Positions 1-7,635 of a DNA stretch of 16,178 nucleotides are shown one piece after another. Position numbers and translations under genes: made by a program. Source of the DNA: Pelotomaculum sp. UBA1371 (GTDB lineage Bacteria > Bacillota > Desulfotomaculia > Desulfotomaculales > Pelotomaculaceae); contig DBRJ01000005.1 in NCBI GenBank assembly GCA_002305915.1, positions 3,440 through 19,617 on the forward strand, written 5' to 3'. The first letter of the stretch is position 1; each line of letters starts with the position of its first letter. The notes under the pieces are model-generated. The model was not told the DNA's origin, searched no databases, and saw nothing but the letters and a program-made list of their open reading frames with translations.

Positions 1-314
1 ACCAGGGCCAAAAAGCCCACTGCGGCAGAAACGGGAAATGATTCGGCGATGATCTCATTGACCGTGCGCCCCGGGTATTTCAGGGACTCCCCCAGGTCAA
101 AGCGCGCCAGGGCGGCCAGGTAATCCAGATATTGTTTGGAAACGGGCTGGTCCAAACCGTATTTTGCATAAAGATTTTCTTTTATCTCAGGATTCAGCCT
201 CTGGGACATGAAGGGGTCGCCGGGCAGCAGGCGCATTAAGAAAAAGGTGAGAGTCACTACAACTACCATGACTCCCAGGTTAAAACCGGCCCTTTTTAAA
301 ATATAGGTCAGCAT
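1..314 (-). CDS. Peptide-type ABC transporter permease, OppB/DppB family (N-terminal part, cut by window edge)
   Basis: This is the first 104 codons of an inner-membrane permease that would import oligopeptides or a related solute with the binding protein encoded just upstream. The start reads MLTYILKRAGFNLGVM, followed by a hydrophobic segment (about residues 13-28) and then LMRLLPGDPF, the typical OppB/DppB N-terminus. Next comes the family's periplasmic stretch with YGLDQPVSKQYLDYL and FDLGESLKYPGRTV. The ATG at 312-314 lies 2 bases after the stop of the binding-protein gene, so the two are almost certainly co-transcribed and perhaps translationally coupled; only a weak GGA precedes the ATG. 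The rest of the gene lies beyond the window. The family is clear; the solute (di- or oligopeptide, nickel or other) cannot be told from this fragment. Confidence 0.93.
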   Translation of the reverse strand, partial: MLTYILKRAGFNLGVMVVVVTLTFFLMRLLPGDPFMSQRLNPEIKENLYAKYGLDQPVSKQYLDYLAALARFDLGESLKYPGRTVNEIIAESFPVSAAVGFLAL

Positions 315-316
315 CG

Positions 317-1936
317 TTATTCCACGTAGGCCCACTTGAATTCTGCAAAAATGGCAAAGCTCGGGTGAATTACTCCCTTAACCGTATCCCTTTCCAGGTA
401 TGGATTGGTATAGTAATAAACGGGCACAACCGGCAGTTGGTCCATCAGGATCCTCTCCGCTTCAAACATTAATCCGTTCCGGACCGCCCTGTCCACCTCG
501 CCCGCAGCCGCGCCGATCAGCCGATCGTACTCCGCATTTTCCCAATCCGCCAGGTTGTTGTCATTACCCGTCACCCACATGTCCAGAAAGGTCATGGGAT
601 CGTTGTAGTCGGCAATCCAGCCCACCCTTGCCACCTGGTAATCCTTGGCAAACATTGTGCTCAGGTAAACTCTGTATTCCTGCTCGATAATTTTGCTTTG
701 AATACCCAGGTGCTCCTGCCACATGCCGGTTATGGCCTCAGCTACAGCCTTATGGTTCTGGTTGTCGTCCAGGAGCAGCTGGATCACCGGGAAACCCCTG
801 CCTTCCGGAAAACCGGCCTCCGCCAGCAGTTTCCTTGCCTCCCCCGGGTTGAAACCGCCGGTAAGCCTTTCACCGAGGCTTCTGAAATCCTGATCGGGAG
901 CAGGTCCTTCAACCCCCGGGGGGACGAAGGCATAAGCCGCCCTTTCGCCGCTCTTCGTCAAGTTGGTTACCAGCGACTCCCGGTCGATGGCCAGAGAAAG
1001 CGCCCTTCTGACCAGAACCTGGTCAAAGGGTTTTACCTTCGTGTTGAACATATAGTATTCGTTTGATAAATCGGGGCTCACCTTGAGCTCCCCGCTTTCT
1101 GCCAGCCTTTCCATCTCACGGTAGGGCGGAGTTTCGGCAATGTCAATTTGACCGTTTTCAAACATGGCCAATTCGGTATTCGAATCAGCCACCAGGGTAA
1201 TCACCAGTTTTTCCAGCTTTACATTTTCCCTGTCCCAGTAACGGTCGTTCTTCTCCAGAACAATTTGCTTGTTGTGCTCCCAGGACGCCAGCTTGAAGGG
1301 ACCGTTGCCGGTAAAACCGGCGGGAGTCAGGGTCCAGCCGTCGGGATCTTCGGAAACCGCGCTCTCCGGCACCGGAAACAGCGCCGGGAAAGCCGTCAGC
1401 GAAAGAAAATACGGCACAGGATCCTTCAAGGTAACCACCAGCCTGTCCTTTCCTTCAGCGCGCACACCTACGGATGCCGGATCTTTGACCTCGCCGGAAT
1501 TGTACTCCTGGCCGTTGACTAGATAAAAAAGCTGATAGGCGTAAGGAGAAGCAGTTTCAGGAGACAACAACCGGAGCCAGGAATAAACAAAATCATCCGC
1601 AGTCAGGAGCTCACCGTTTGACCAGTAACACTCCCTTAAATTAAAGGTGTAGGTCCTGCAGTCCGGTGAGGTTTCCCAACTTTCAGCTACGCCCGGCGAC
1701 GGCAAACCATCTTTGTCCAGCCTCACCAGTCCTTCCAAAAGGGCGTTTGCCACAGTCTGCTCCGTCATCCCGGTAGACAGGGCGGGATCCAGGGTTGCAG
1801 GCTCCGCGCCTATATTGTATCTGATTACCTGCTCAGCGGCAGCCGGTTGGGAAGAAGAGGGGGAGCAACCACCGGCAATAAAAACCAGGGCAAATATACA
1901 TAAGATAAAAAATAATACTTTGTTGTTAAATTTCAC
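317..1936 (-). CDS. Peptide ABC transporter substrate-binding lipoprotein, OppA-like (SBP_bac_5 family)
   Basis: A 539-residue extracytoplasmic binding protein that delivers peptides to the permease encoded directly downstream. It has a short charged N-terminus, a hydrophobic signal segment (residues 7-22) and a lipobox-like IAGGC, so Cys24 is the likely lipidated residue. The mature part shows the family-5 pattern: YNIGAEPATLDPAL near the N-terminus, then YTFNLRECYWSNGELLTADDFVYSW (around residues 95-120, typical of OppA), an RRALSLAIDRESL stretch in the middle and RVGWIADYNDPMTFLD towards the C-terminus. The length is normal. The start is GTG, supported by AGGGGGT at 1944-1950. A 138-base AT-rich gap separates it from the divergent HD-GYP gene and should hold both promoters. 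Peptide specificity is inferred from the family only. Confidence 0.93.
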   Translation of the reverse strand: MKFNNKVLFFILCIFALVFIAGGCSPSSSQPAAAEQVIRYNIGAEPATLDPALSTGMTEQTVANALLEGLVRLDKDGLPSPGVAESWETSPDCRTYTFNLRECYWSNGELLTADDFVYSWLRLLSPETASPYAYQLFYLVNGQEYNSGEVKDPASVGVRAEGKDRLVVTLKDPVPYFLSLTAFPALFPVPESAVSEDPDGWTLTPAGFTGNGPFKLASWEHNKQIVLEKNDRYWDRENVKLEKLVITLVADSNTELAMFENGQIDIAETPPYREMERLAESGELKVSPDLSNEYYMFNTKVKPFDQVLVRRALSLAIDRESLVTNLTKSGERAAYAFVPPGVEGPAPDQDFRSLGERLTGGFNPGEARKLLAEAGFPEGRGFPVIQLLLDDNQNHKAVAEAITGMWQEHLGIQSKIIEQEYRVYLSTMFAKDYQVARVGWIADYNDPMTFLDMWVTGNDNNLADWENAEYDRLIGAAAGEVDRAVRNGLMFEAERILMDQLPVVPVYYYTNPYLERDTVKGVIHPSFAIFAEFKWAYVE

Positions 1937-2074
1937 AAAAATTACCCCCTGCTTATCGGTTTTTTATGGATTATTCTCTTTATTTTGCGAATTTCCCTTC
2001 CTTACTCGAAAATTAATATGCAAAATATTGTCCCAATTAGAAGGTTTTTTTGGTACTTTTAAGAATCAATCATT

Positions 2075-3397
2075 ATGGGTAAAACAGCTAACAGAAAAAC
2101 AGATCAGCTTCCAGCAGGTTCCCAAAAGAACAAATATAGGATGACTGTTAAACCTGCCTTAGCCTATCAGTTAGTTATCGATTGTATCGGCTTTTTTCTA
2201 ATTTTTCAAGCTGTTATGACGTTTCAATTTCAGGCAGAAATGCTCTGGGTATACATTTTTTGGGCCTTATTCAGCACATTTACTGAAATGAAGCCCATCA
2301 CGATGCCGAACAATGACCAATTGACCATTTCTTTCGCAGTTCACATTTCCGCACTCATTCTTTTCGGCGCCCCAACAGCGATTTTAATCTCCACAGTGGC
2401 CAACATTATTACGGACACAATCGGAAAACGCGGCCTGAAAAAGATGTTGTTCAATATCAGCCAGTATGCTATTACCATTCATTTAGCCTGGCTTGTTTAT
2501 GATATTTTTAAATGGAATACCGGACCGCTGCATTTAAAAACAGATGCCCCTGCCATGATTTTTAGCTGCCTTATTTATGTTACTGTTAATTTTTTCCTGG
2601 TGTCCACGGTTATTTCTTTGAGCCAGGGCACCAGGCTGGTCAGGCAGTTGACCTCCGACATAATGCTGGAACTGATTCACTTCGCTTCCCTTGTTCCAGT
2701 CAGCCTGTTGATTGTAATCCTTTATGATTACGAGCCCCTGTCCATTATCATCCTGCTCCTGCCGCTGGCCATGGCCCACTTTAGTTTCGAAAACTACATG
2801 AACTTAAGGACGGAAACCAGGAATACCATTGAAGCGCTGGCAGACATCATCGACCAGCGGGACAGCTATACATCCGAGCACTCCCAGCGGGTAGCCCGCT
2901 ACTGCAGCAAGATTGCAGACGAACTGGGGCTATTGGGCAATAACTACGAGAATATGATAACCACAGCCAGGGTCCACGATCTCGGCAAGGTTTCCGTACC
3001 GGACAGTATTCTGTTAAAAGCAGGACATTTGACCCTTGAAGAGCAGGCCATAATGGCCGGACACGCCCAGGTGGGCTTCAAGATTCTAAGCAACCTGAGG
3101 TTCTACAAGCACAGTGCTTTATATGTCTATTACCACCACGAACGGTACGATGGTAAAGGCTACCCGAAAGGATTGAAGGGCAAAAACATCCCCCTGGGAG
3201 CCAGGATTTTGGCAGTGGCCGACAGTTTTGACGCTATGACTTCCGATCGCATCTACCGTAAAGCCCTGTCCCGTGAACATGCCATTAAAGAATTAATGGA
3301 CAACGCCGGAACGCAGTTTGATCCCGACATTGTTCAAGTTTTTGTAAACATTCTCCAGAGAGAAAACGCGTTAAATAATGATACCCGGAAGGAGTAA
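2075..3397 (+). CDS. Membrane-anchored HD-GYP domain protein (predicted cyclic-di-GMP phosphodiesterase)
   Basis: A 440-residue protein. The N-terminal half (about residues 30-245) has seven or eight hydrophobic segments and resembles an integral-membrane sensor. The C-terminal part (about 248-435) is a complete HD-GYP domain: HDLGKVSVPD with His301-Asp302, then HHERYDGKGYPKGL at about 354-367 holding the GYP signature, and ADSFDAMTSDR with YRKAL. All metal- and substrate-binding motifs of active HD-GYP phosphodiesterases appear present, so cyclic-di-GMP hydrolysis is likely; the input signal is unknown. The start is uncertain. ATG 2075 follows an in-frame TAA at 2060 and has no clear ribosome site. 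ATG 2141 (residue 23) would remove a hydrophilic tail and fits the first membrane segment as well, with only AGG directly before it. The next gene follows after 3 bases. Confidence 0.92.
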   Translation: MGKTANRKTDQLPAGSQKNKYRMTVKPALAYQLVIDCIGFFLIFQAVMTFQFQAEMLWVYIFWALFSTFTEMKPITMPNNDQLTISFAVHISALILFGAPTAILISTVANIITDTIGKRGLKKMLFNISQYAITIHLAWLVYDIFKWNTGPLHLKTDAPAMIFSCLIYVTVNFFLVSTVISLSQGTRLVRQLTSDIMLELIHFASLVPVSLLIVILYDYEPLSIIILLLPLAMAHFSFENYMNLRTETRNTIEALADIIDQRDSYTSEHSQRVARYCSKIADELGLLGNNYENMITTARVHDLGKVSVPDSILLKAGHLTLEEQAIMAGHAQVGFKILSNLRFYKHSALYVYYHHERYDGKGYPKGLKGKNIPLGARILAVADSFDAMTSDRIYRKALSREHAIKELMDNAGTQFDPDIVQVFVNILQRENALNNDTRKE

Positions 3398-3400
3398 CTT

Positions 3401-3964
3401 ATGGCTTTCGCTATCATTGTTTTAATCTGCGGTGCGGCTGCCCTGCTCACCGGCGGCAGCATCAACAACCTGAAAAACATCCGGTTCAGGCACTCCTGGC
3501 TGGTCCTGGCTGCTGTAATCATTAAACTGGTGACCAACTCGGGTTTCCGGCATACCCTGGGCCTGCCGGACCCCCTGGCGCCGAAACTGTACATGGTTTC
3601 CCTGGCACTGGTTGCCGTTTTTGTCCTTTTAAACCTGCATCTGCGCGGTCTGGCCCTGGTCGGCCTGGGCCTGCTCAGCAACCTCTTGGTGATTTACGCC
3701 AATTCCGGCTACATGCCGCTGAAGAGGGAGTATTTTGAAATGATCGCCACTCCGGAGGAACTGGAATTAATTAACCAGGGCCTGCCGGCTTACAACTATA
3801 TCGCCACTGGACCGGACACAGCTTTTTACTACCTGTCGGACATCTTCCTGATGCCCCACTGGATTTTTATTACCAGGGTTTTCAGTATCGGAGACGTTTT
3901 GATCACCATTGGCGGCTGTGTCTTTGTCTGGAGATGTTTAAAAAAACCGGCCGGCGATTCTTAA
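3401..3964 (+). CDS. DUF5317-type integral membrane protein of unknown function
   Basis: A 187-residue protein with about five hydrophobic segments (roughly 1-20, 30-48, 66-80, 83-100, 160-178). It matches my recollection of the DUF5317 family: NSGYMPL in the middle, TAFYYLSDIFLMPHWIF, and FSIGDVLITIGGCVFVWR near the end. No catalytic residues are evident and no biochemical role is known to me. A strong ribosome site, GGAAGGAG, lies 6 bases before the ATG. It begins 3 bases after the HD-GYP gene, so the two form a bicistronic unit; such proteins may act together in the membrane, but that is inference. Its last codons (from the AAA AAA before CCGGCC) form half of a perfect 10-base-pair hairpin that serves the convergent gene as a terminator. 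Confidence 0.82.
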   Translation: MAFAIIVLICGAAALLTGGSINNLKNIRFRHSWLVLAAVIIKLVTNSGFRHTLGLPDPLAPKLYMVSLALVAVFVLLNLHLRGLALVGLGLLSNLLVIYANSGYMPLKREYFEMIATPEELELINQGLPAYNYIATGPDTAFYYLSDIFLMPHWIFITRVFSIGDVLITIGGCVFVWRCLKKPAGDS

Positions 3965-3978
3965 AGCACGCCGGCCGG
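3938..3978 (-). terminator. Intrinsic terminator for glgP read-through, overlapping the convergent gene's 3' end
   Basis: A perfect 10-bp stem pairs CCGGCCGGCG (3947-3956) with CGCCGGCCGG (3969-3978) across a 12-base loop. On the minus strand it is followed directly by a run of seven T (plus strand A run at 3940-3946). The plus-strand stop codon TAA (3962-3964) lies in the loop, so the last codons of the DUF5317-type gene encode the 3' half of this terminator. It is the distal one of two stops for the phosphorylase gene. Confidence 0.8.
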
Positions 3979-3995
3979 AATTAAGGAACCCCTTC

Positions 3996-4029
3996 AAAAG
4001 GCCGGGCGCTCTTTAAAAGCCGCCCGGCC
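3996..4029 (-). terminator. Intrinsic terminator of the glucan phosphorylase gene (proximal)
   Basis: GGCCGGGCG (4000-4008) pairs perfectly with CGCCCGGCC (4021-4029) over a 12-base loop. On the minus strand the stem is followed by TTTTGAAGG, a short T tract. It lies 90 bases past the glgP stop. On the plus strand no T tract follows, so it is a poor terminator in that direction. Confidence 0.68.
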
Positions 4030-4118
4030 CTGTCGGTCTTCTGCCGCTATTATGCCGGTATTACCGGAAAGTGTCAAATCTGCCGTGCCTATAAGCAGAA
4101 GCTGTCCGGCCGGACAAT

Positions 4119-6659
4119 TTATAATCCCGGCGCCCATGTGATCAAGGGAAGTTCCGTATAGGGGAAATCCCTGTTCTCCGGCCTCACTCTCAAGGTGTAC
4201 CCAAGGGCTCCCTGGGGGAGCGAAAGATTGCCGGCAAAGCGGTAGGTACCGGGTTCCGTTTCCCCCTCACAGGAAATGCCTACAACCGTAATATTACTGA
4301 GACCGCTGTCTCCGGCCTCCCCGTACAAAACCTCCACAGCAACATGTTCAGGGGCAATCTCCCCCAGTCTGACAACCGCGCTGACCATCAACTTTTCCCC
4401 CACGGCCATCTTGGGCCGGGCGTTGGAATCCACAGAAACAAAAACAACCCCATCCCAGCGCTCCCTGATAAACCTCTTGAAAGCACTGACCCTGCCGGCG
4501 ACTTCGTAGTTATTGTGGACAAAATGGAGACCCCGGTTGATGGCCGGCACGTAAAACCGTTCGGTATATTCGGCAACCATCCGGCCTGTATTGAATACCG
4601 GAGCGATGGTCTTGATGGAGTTTTTCATCATCCGGATCCACTCCAGGGGCAGCCCGGATTGTTTCCGGTAAAACATGGGGATTAGTTTTTCTTCCAGGAT
4701 TTCGTATAAAGAATAACAATCATCCAGGTCCTGAATTTCTTCGTCCCGGTATTCCCGCTCCGTGCCCACGGCAAAACCGTTCTTTCCGTCATAAGCCTCG
4801 GGCCACCATCCGTCCAGGGTGCTGACGTTGACTACTCCGTTGAGGGCGGCCTTTTGGCCGCTGGTACCGCTGGCCTCCATCAGCCGGCGCGGGGTATTGA
4901 GCCAGACATCAACTCCTTGAATCAGATGGCGGGCCATGTGGATATCATAGTTTTCCAGAAGCAGGACTTTGCCCCTCAAATCGGACTCATTGGAAAAATC
5001 ATAAATTTGTTTAATAAATTCCTGGCCTGCCTGATCCGCAGGGTGGGCTTTCCCGGCAAAAATGAAGCGAACCGGGCGGTAGGGGTCATTAACCAGGCGG
5101 CTTAACCTTTCCCTGTCCCGGAAGAGGAGGGTGGCCCTTTTGTATGTGGCAAAGCGCCTGGCAAAACCGATGGTAAGGACCTCGGGATTCAAGTATTCAT
5201 CCACTTCCAAGATCCTGCTGGTAAGCTCGTAGTTTCGCCTGCGCTGTTTTTTTATGCTGTTCCGCACAAAGCCAATCATCTTTTCTTTTAAGCAGCGGTG
5301 AACCCTCCAGAGTTCTTCATCAGGAATGTTGTCTATTTTCTCCCAGGCCTGCCGCTGATTAACATGATCCATAAAACCCTTGCCGAGGTAGCGGGCGAAG
5401 AGATCCCGCAACTCCCCGGCCAGCCAGCTGCCTGTATGCACCCCATTGGTAATGGACGTGATTGGGATCTCCTCGGGATGTAGCCGGTTGTAGCGGGCGC
5501 GGAACATATCCCGGGCAACTTTACCGTGCAGCCAGCTGACCCCGTTGGTCAGGTAAGAATGGTTCAAGGCCAGAAGAGTCATATTAAAACTGTCTCTCCC
5601 CGCATCCCAGGCCAGTTCCAGAAACCCGCTCAAATCCAGGCCAAGTTCTGATGCTATTTTGGTAAAGAACAGTTCGATCATCTTCCCACTGAAAAGGTCA
5701 TGTCCCGCCGGAACGGGAGTATGGGTGGTAAAGATGGTTGACGAGCGGATCACTTCCCTGGCTGTCTCCAGGGAAACCCCCTTTCTTACCAACTCCCTGA
5801 TTCGTTGAATAACCAAAAAGGCGGGGTGCCCCTCGTTGATATGCCAGGCCCTGGGGTTAATCCCCATGGCGCGCAGGGCTTTAACTCCCCCGATGCCCAG
5901 AATGATCTCCTGGGAAATCCGGCACTCCCTGTCACCACCATAGAGAGAACCGGTCAAACCCCGGTCCTCCGGAGTGTTTCTGGGGATATCGGCATCCAGC
6001 AGGTAGATGCACACCCTTCCCACCCTGGCTTTCCAGACCTGAATATAAATGGTACGGCCGGGCAGTTCCACCGGAACGAGCAACCTGTTGCCGGCAGAAT
6101 CGTTAACCGGTGTAATGGGCAGTTCAAAGAAATTCAGAAAGGGATACTCGGCTTCCTGCCTTCCTTCTCCATTAATTTTCTGGGTGAAATAACCGTGTTT
6201 ATACAACAGCCCCACCCCTACAAAGGGAAGGCCGAGATCGCTGGCCGACTTGCAGTGGTCTCCCGCCAGGAGCCCCAGTCCTCCGGAATAAATGGGATGG
6301 GACTCATGCAGGCCGAATTCTGCAGAAAAATAAGCGATTACATGGTCCTTGTGCTCCGAATAATGCTGCTCAAACCATTTTTCCTCCGTCAGGTAACGAT
6401 CGTATTGTTCAAAGACCCGGTTATAAAGAGCCAGGTAATCTTCGTCCCGGGAGGCGGCCACCAGGTCTTCCTCGCGAATCTGCATGAGAAAGCGGACGGG
6501 GTTATGCCCTGCTTCCCGCCAGAGCTCCGGCTTGATTGTCCTGAAGAACTCAACACCGCCCGGCTTCCAGGTGAACCAGAAGTTATAAGCCAGCTCTTTG
6601 AGCCTGCAGATTTGCTCCGGAAGTTTCGGGGTTACTGACACAAAGCGAAAAGGGAACAT
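4119..6659 (-). CDS. glgP: Alpha-glucan (glycogen/maltodextrin) phosphorylase, GT35, short bacterial/archaeal form
   Basis: An 846-residue cytosolic enzyme that releases glucose-1-phosphate from alpha-1,4-glucans using phosphate and pyridoxal phosphate. The N-terminus (about 10-110) is the DUF3417-like domain of the short-form family (LAYNFWFTWKPGGVEFF). ISYFSAEFGLHE-type sequence (here IAYFSAEFGLHES), YSGGLGLLAGDH and ITNGVHTGSW follow, then FARRFATYKRA and RLMEASGTSGQKAALNG, where Lys603 is the expected PLP lysine. About 150 C-terminal residues form an extra beta-rich region. ATG 6659 is chosen because GGAGGTG (6663-6669) lies 5 bases upstream; an in-frame TTG at 6671 overlaps that site and is an unlikely start. 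The gene stands alone on its strand, with two terminators downstream and an AT-rich upstream region. Confidence 0.95.
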   Translation of the reverse strand: MFPFRFVSVTPKLPEQICRLKELAYNFWFTWKPGGVEFFRTIKPELWREAGHNPVRFLMQIREEDLVAASRDEDYLALYNRVFEQYDRYLTEEKWFEQHYSEHKDHVIAYFSAEFGLHESHPIYSGGLGLLAGDHCKSASDLGLPFVGVGLLYKHGYFTQKINGEGRQEAEYPFLNFFELPITPVNDSAGNRLLVPVELPGRTIYIQVWKARVGRVCIYLLDADIPRNTPEDRGLTGSLYGGDRECRISQEIILGIGGVKALRAMGINPRAWHINEGHPAFLVIQRIRELVRKGVSLETAREVIRSSTIFTTHTPVPAGHDLFSGKMIELFFTKIASELGLDLSGFLELAWDAGRDSFNMTLLALNHSYLTNGVSWLHGKVARDMFRARYNRLHPEEIPITSITNGVHTGSWLAGELRDLFARYLGKGFMDHVNQRQAWEKIDNIPDEELWRVHRCLKEKMIGFVRNSIKKQRRRNYELTSRILEVDEYLNPEVLTIGFARRFATYKRATLLFRDRERLSRLVNDPYRPVRFIFAGKAHPADQAGQEFIKQIYDFSNESDLRGKVLLLENYDIHMARHLIQGVDVWLNTPRRLMEASGTSGQKAALNGVVNVSTLDGWWPEAYDGKNGFAVGTEREYRDEEIQDLDDCYSLYEILEEKLIPMFYRKQSGLPLEWIRMMKNSIKTIAPVFNTGRMVAEYTERFYVPAINRGLHFVHNNYEVAGRVSAFKRFIRERWDGVVFVSVDSNARPKMAVGEKLMVSAVVRLGEIAPEHVAVEVLYGEAGDSGLSNITVVGISCEGETEPGTYRFAGNLSLPQGALGYTLRVRPENRDFPYTELPLITWAPGL

Positions 6660-6662
6660 AGG

Positions 6663-6669
6663 CACCTCC
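6663..6669 (-). promoter_or_regulatory. Ribosome binding site that fixes the glgP start
   Basis: GGAGGTG on the minus strand, with TGCCT between GGAGG and the ATG at 6657-6659. It overlaps the alternative in-frame TTG (6669-6671) and so argues against that start. Confidence 0.8.
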
Positions 6670-6761
6670 AAAATTCTATAGAAAGTTCTACCTTGTTCGA
6701 AAAAATTCCTCTATATCCTAATATATATTTATTTTTGAGCTTTTGTAATTCATCTTTCGCT

Positions 6762-6801
6762 TAAAAAAATAAGCCCTTCATCCGTAAAACGGTGAAGGGC
6801 T
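6762..6801 (-). terminator. Intrinsic terminator of the tupA-region transcript
   Basis: AGCCCTTCA (6772-6780) pairs with TGAAGGGCT (6793-6801), extended inward by CCGT/ACGG around a 3-base loop with a single bulged T at 6781. On the minus strand the stem is followed by TTATTTTTTT. It closes the transcript of the unknown gene at 6875-7528 and insulates the glgP promoter region. Confidence 0.85.
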
Positions 6802-6874
6802 CCGTCAAATCCAGGACCCGTAATCAACCCCGGCTCCTCAGGCGATTTAGCCATCCGGAGCCTTCAAATACTTT

Positions 6875-7528
6875 CTACCCATATTGAGCCTTGGTGTACA
6901 GGTCCCCGTTCAGCTTATAATAACCCGACTGGTCTTTAAAATGAAGGCTGATTAAACCGTTAATTCCCGTATCAACAAGGACCGTCCTTGAAGGTGTTGA
7001 TTTTTTTAAGGGAAGCTGCCAGCAGACCATCTTGTGAAAAATTTTTTTGTCGAAATTAAAAATTTTAAATATAATTAAAGATTTTGCCGGCATTCTATAA
7101 TTGTGGTTTAATAGCTTAACGAACTCCAGGGCTGTATTATCCTGGTCCGTATGGATAATTGCCAAAAGATTCGGCGGCATATGACCGGATTTGCCGGCAG
7201 TTAAAATTTTTTTGGTCAGTTCATCGTGCAACTTCAGAAAAAGCTTTCCCGTTTCGACCCGGAGGACAATTCTATAATGGTCATTATCCCGGCCTTTGGC
7301 ATACCAGGCCAGGTCCATAGGTTCCTCCCTTTGATAGCGGGGATCCATGCCCCTGTCGCGGAAAAAGGTAAAATATCCCAGGGACTCGCCCAGCCGTGCC
7401 AAAAAATCCATCTCTCTGATGTAAAACTTCTGTTTCTTGTCATAAACAAACAAATTCAGATAATGGTAACTCCGGACAAAATTTTCCATAATAACGTCGA
7501 AATCCGCTTCGAAACAGGGTTCTTTCAT
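6875..7528 (-). CDS. Protein of unknown function, 217 residues
   Basis: I do not recognise this gene. The product is soluble, rich in Lys, Phe, Tyr and His, with no signal peptide or membrane segment. Visible features are a PMDLAWYAKGRDNDHY stretch followed by IVLRVETGK (about residues 73-100), which faintly recalls Asp-x(n)-Glu-x-Lys nuclease-fold cores, and a mid-protein segment LLAIIHTDQDNTALEFV. Neither supports a firm call. ATG 7528 is chosen because AAAGGTG (7537-7543) lies 8 bases upstream; the in-frame TTG at 7534 is too close to that site. It lies about 110 bases downstream of the tupA-like pair on the same strand and shares their final terminator, so it may be the last gene of that unit. 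The intervening hairpin has no T tract. Confidence 0.7.
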   Translation of the reverse strand: MKEPCFEADFDVIMENFVRSYHYLNLFVYDKKQKFYIREMDFLARLGESLGYFTFFRDRGMDPRYQREEPMDLAWYAKGRDNDHYRIVLRVETGKLFLKLHDELTKKILTAGKSGHMPPNLLAIIHTDQDNTALEFVKLLNHNYRMPAKSLIIFKIFNFDKKIFHKMVCWQLPLKKSTPSRTVLVDTGINGLISLHFKDQSGYYKLNGDLYTKAQYG

Positions 7529-7590
7529 AAACAACGCACCTTTGTTTTAAAACTTTAATGTAACGGGTCACTGATTGATCGTGCCGGGCA

Positions 7591-7623
7591 AAGGGGCTGT
7601 ACTTTTGATAAATACAGCCCCTT
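7591..7623 (-). other. Intergenic hairpin between tupA and the unknown gene
   Basis: AAGGGGCTGTA (7591-7601) pairs with TACAGCCCCTT (7613-7623) across an 11-base loop, and the GGC/GCC flanks can extend it. Neither strand has a T tract next to it, so it is not a classical terminator. It may protect the 3' end of the tupA message or attenuate read-through into the downstream gene. Confidence 0.55.
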
Positions 7624-7635
7624 GCCACACACGAA

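Noticed and set aside
1937..2074. Promoter-like AT-rich hexamers between the divergent oppA-like and HD-GYP genes.
   Set aside because: Promoters must exist here, but no pair of hexamers with good match and spacing stands out on either strand, so no site is called.
4103..4116. Perfect 14-base palindrome TGTCCGGCCGGACA just after the glgP stop, as a terminator.
   Set aside because: No T tract follows and the symmetric centre leaves only a 4-base loop; stronger terminators lie about 75 bases further on.
5805..6638. A long open frame (277 codons) on the plus strand inside glgP.
   Set aside because: It is antisense to a clearly conserved enzyme, has no ribosome site and its translation shows no domain pattern.
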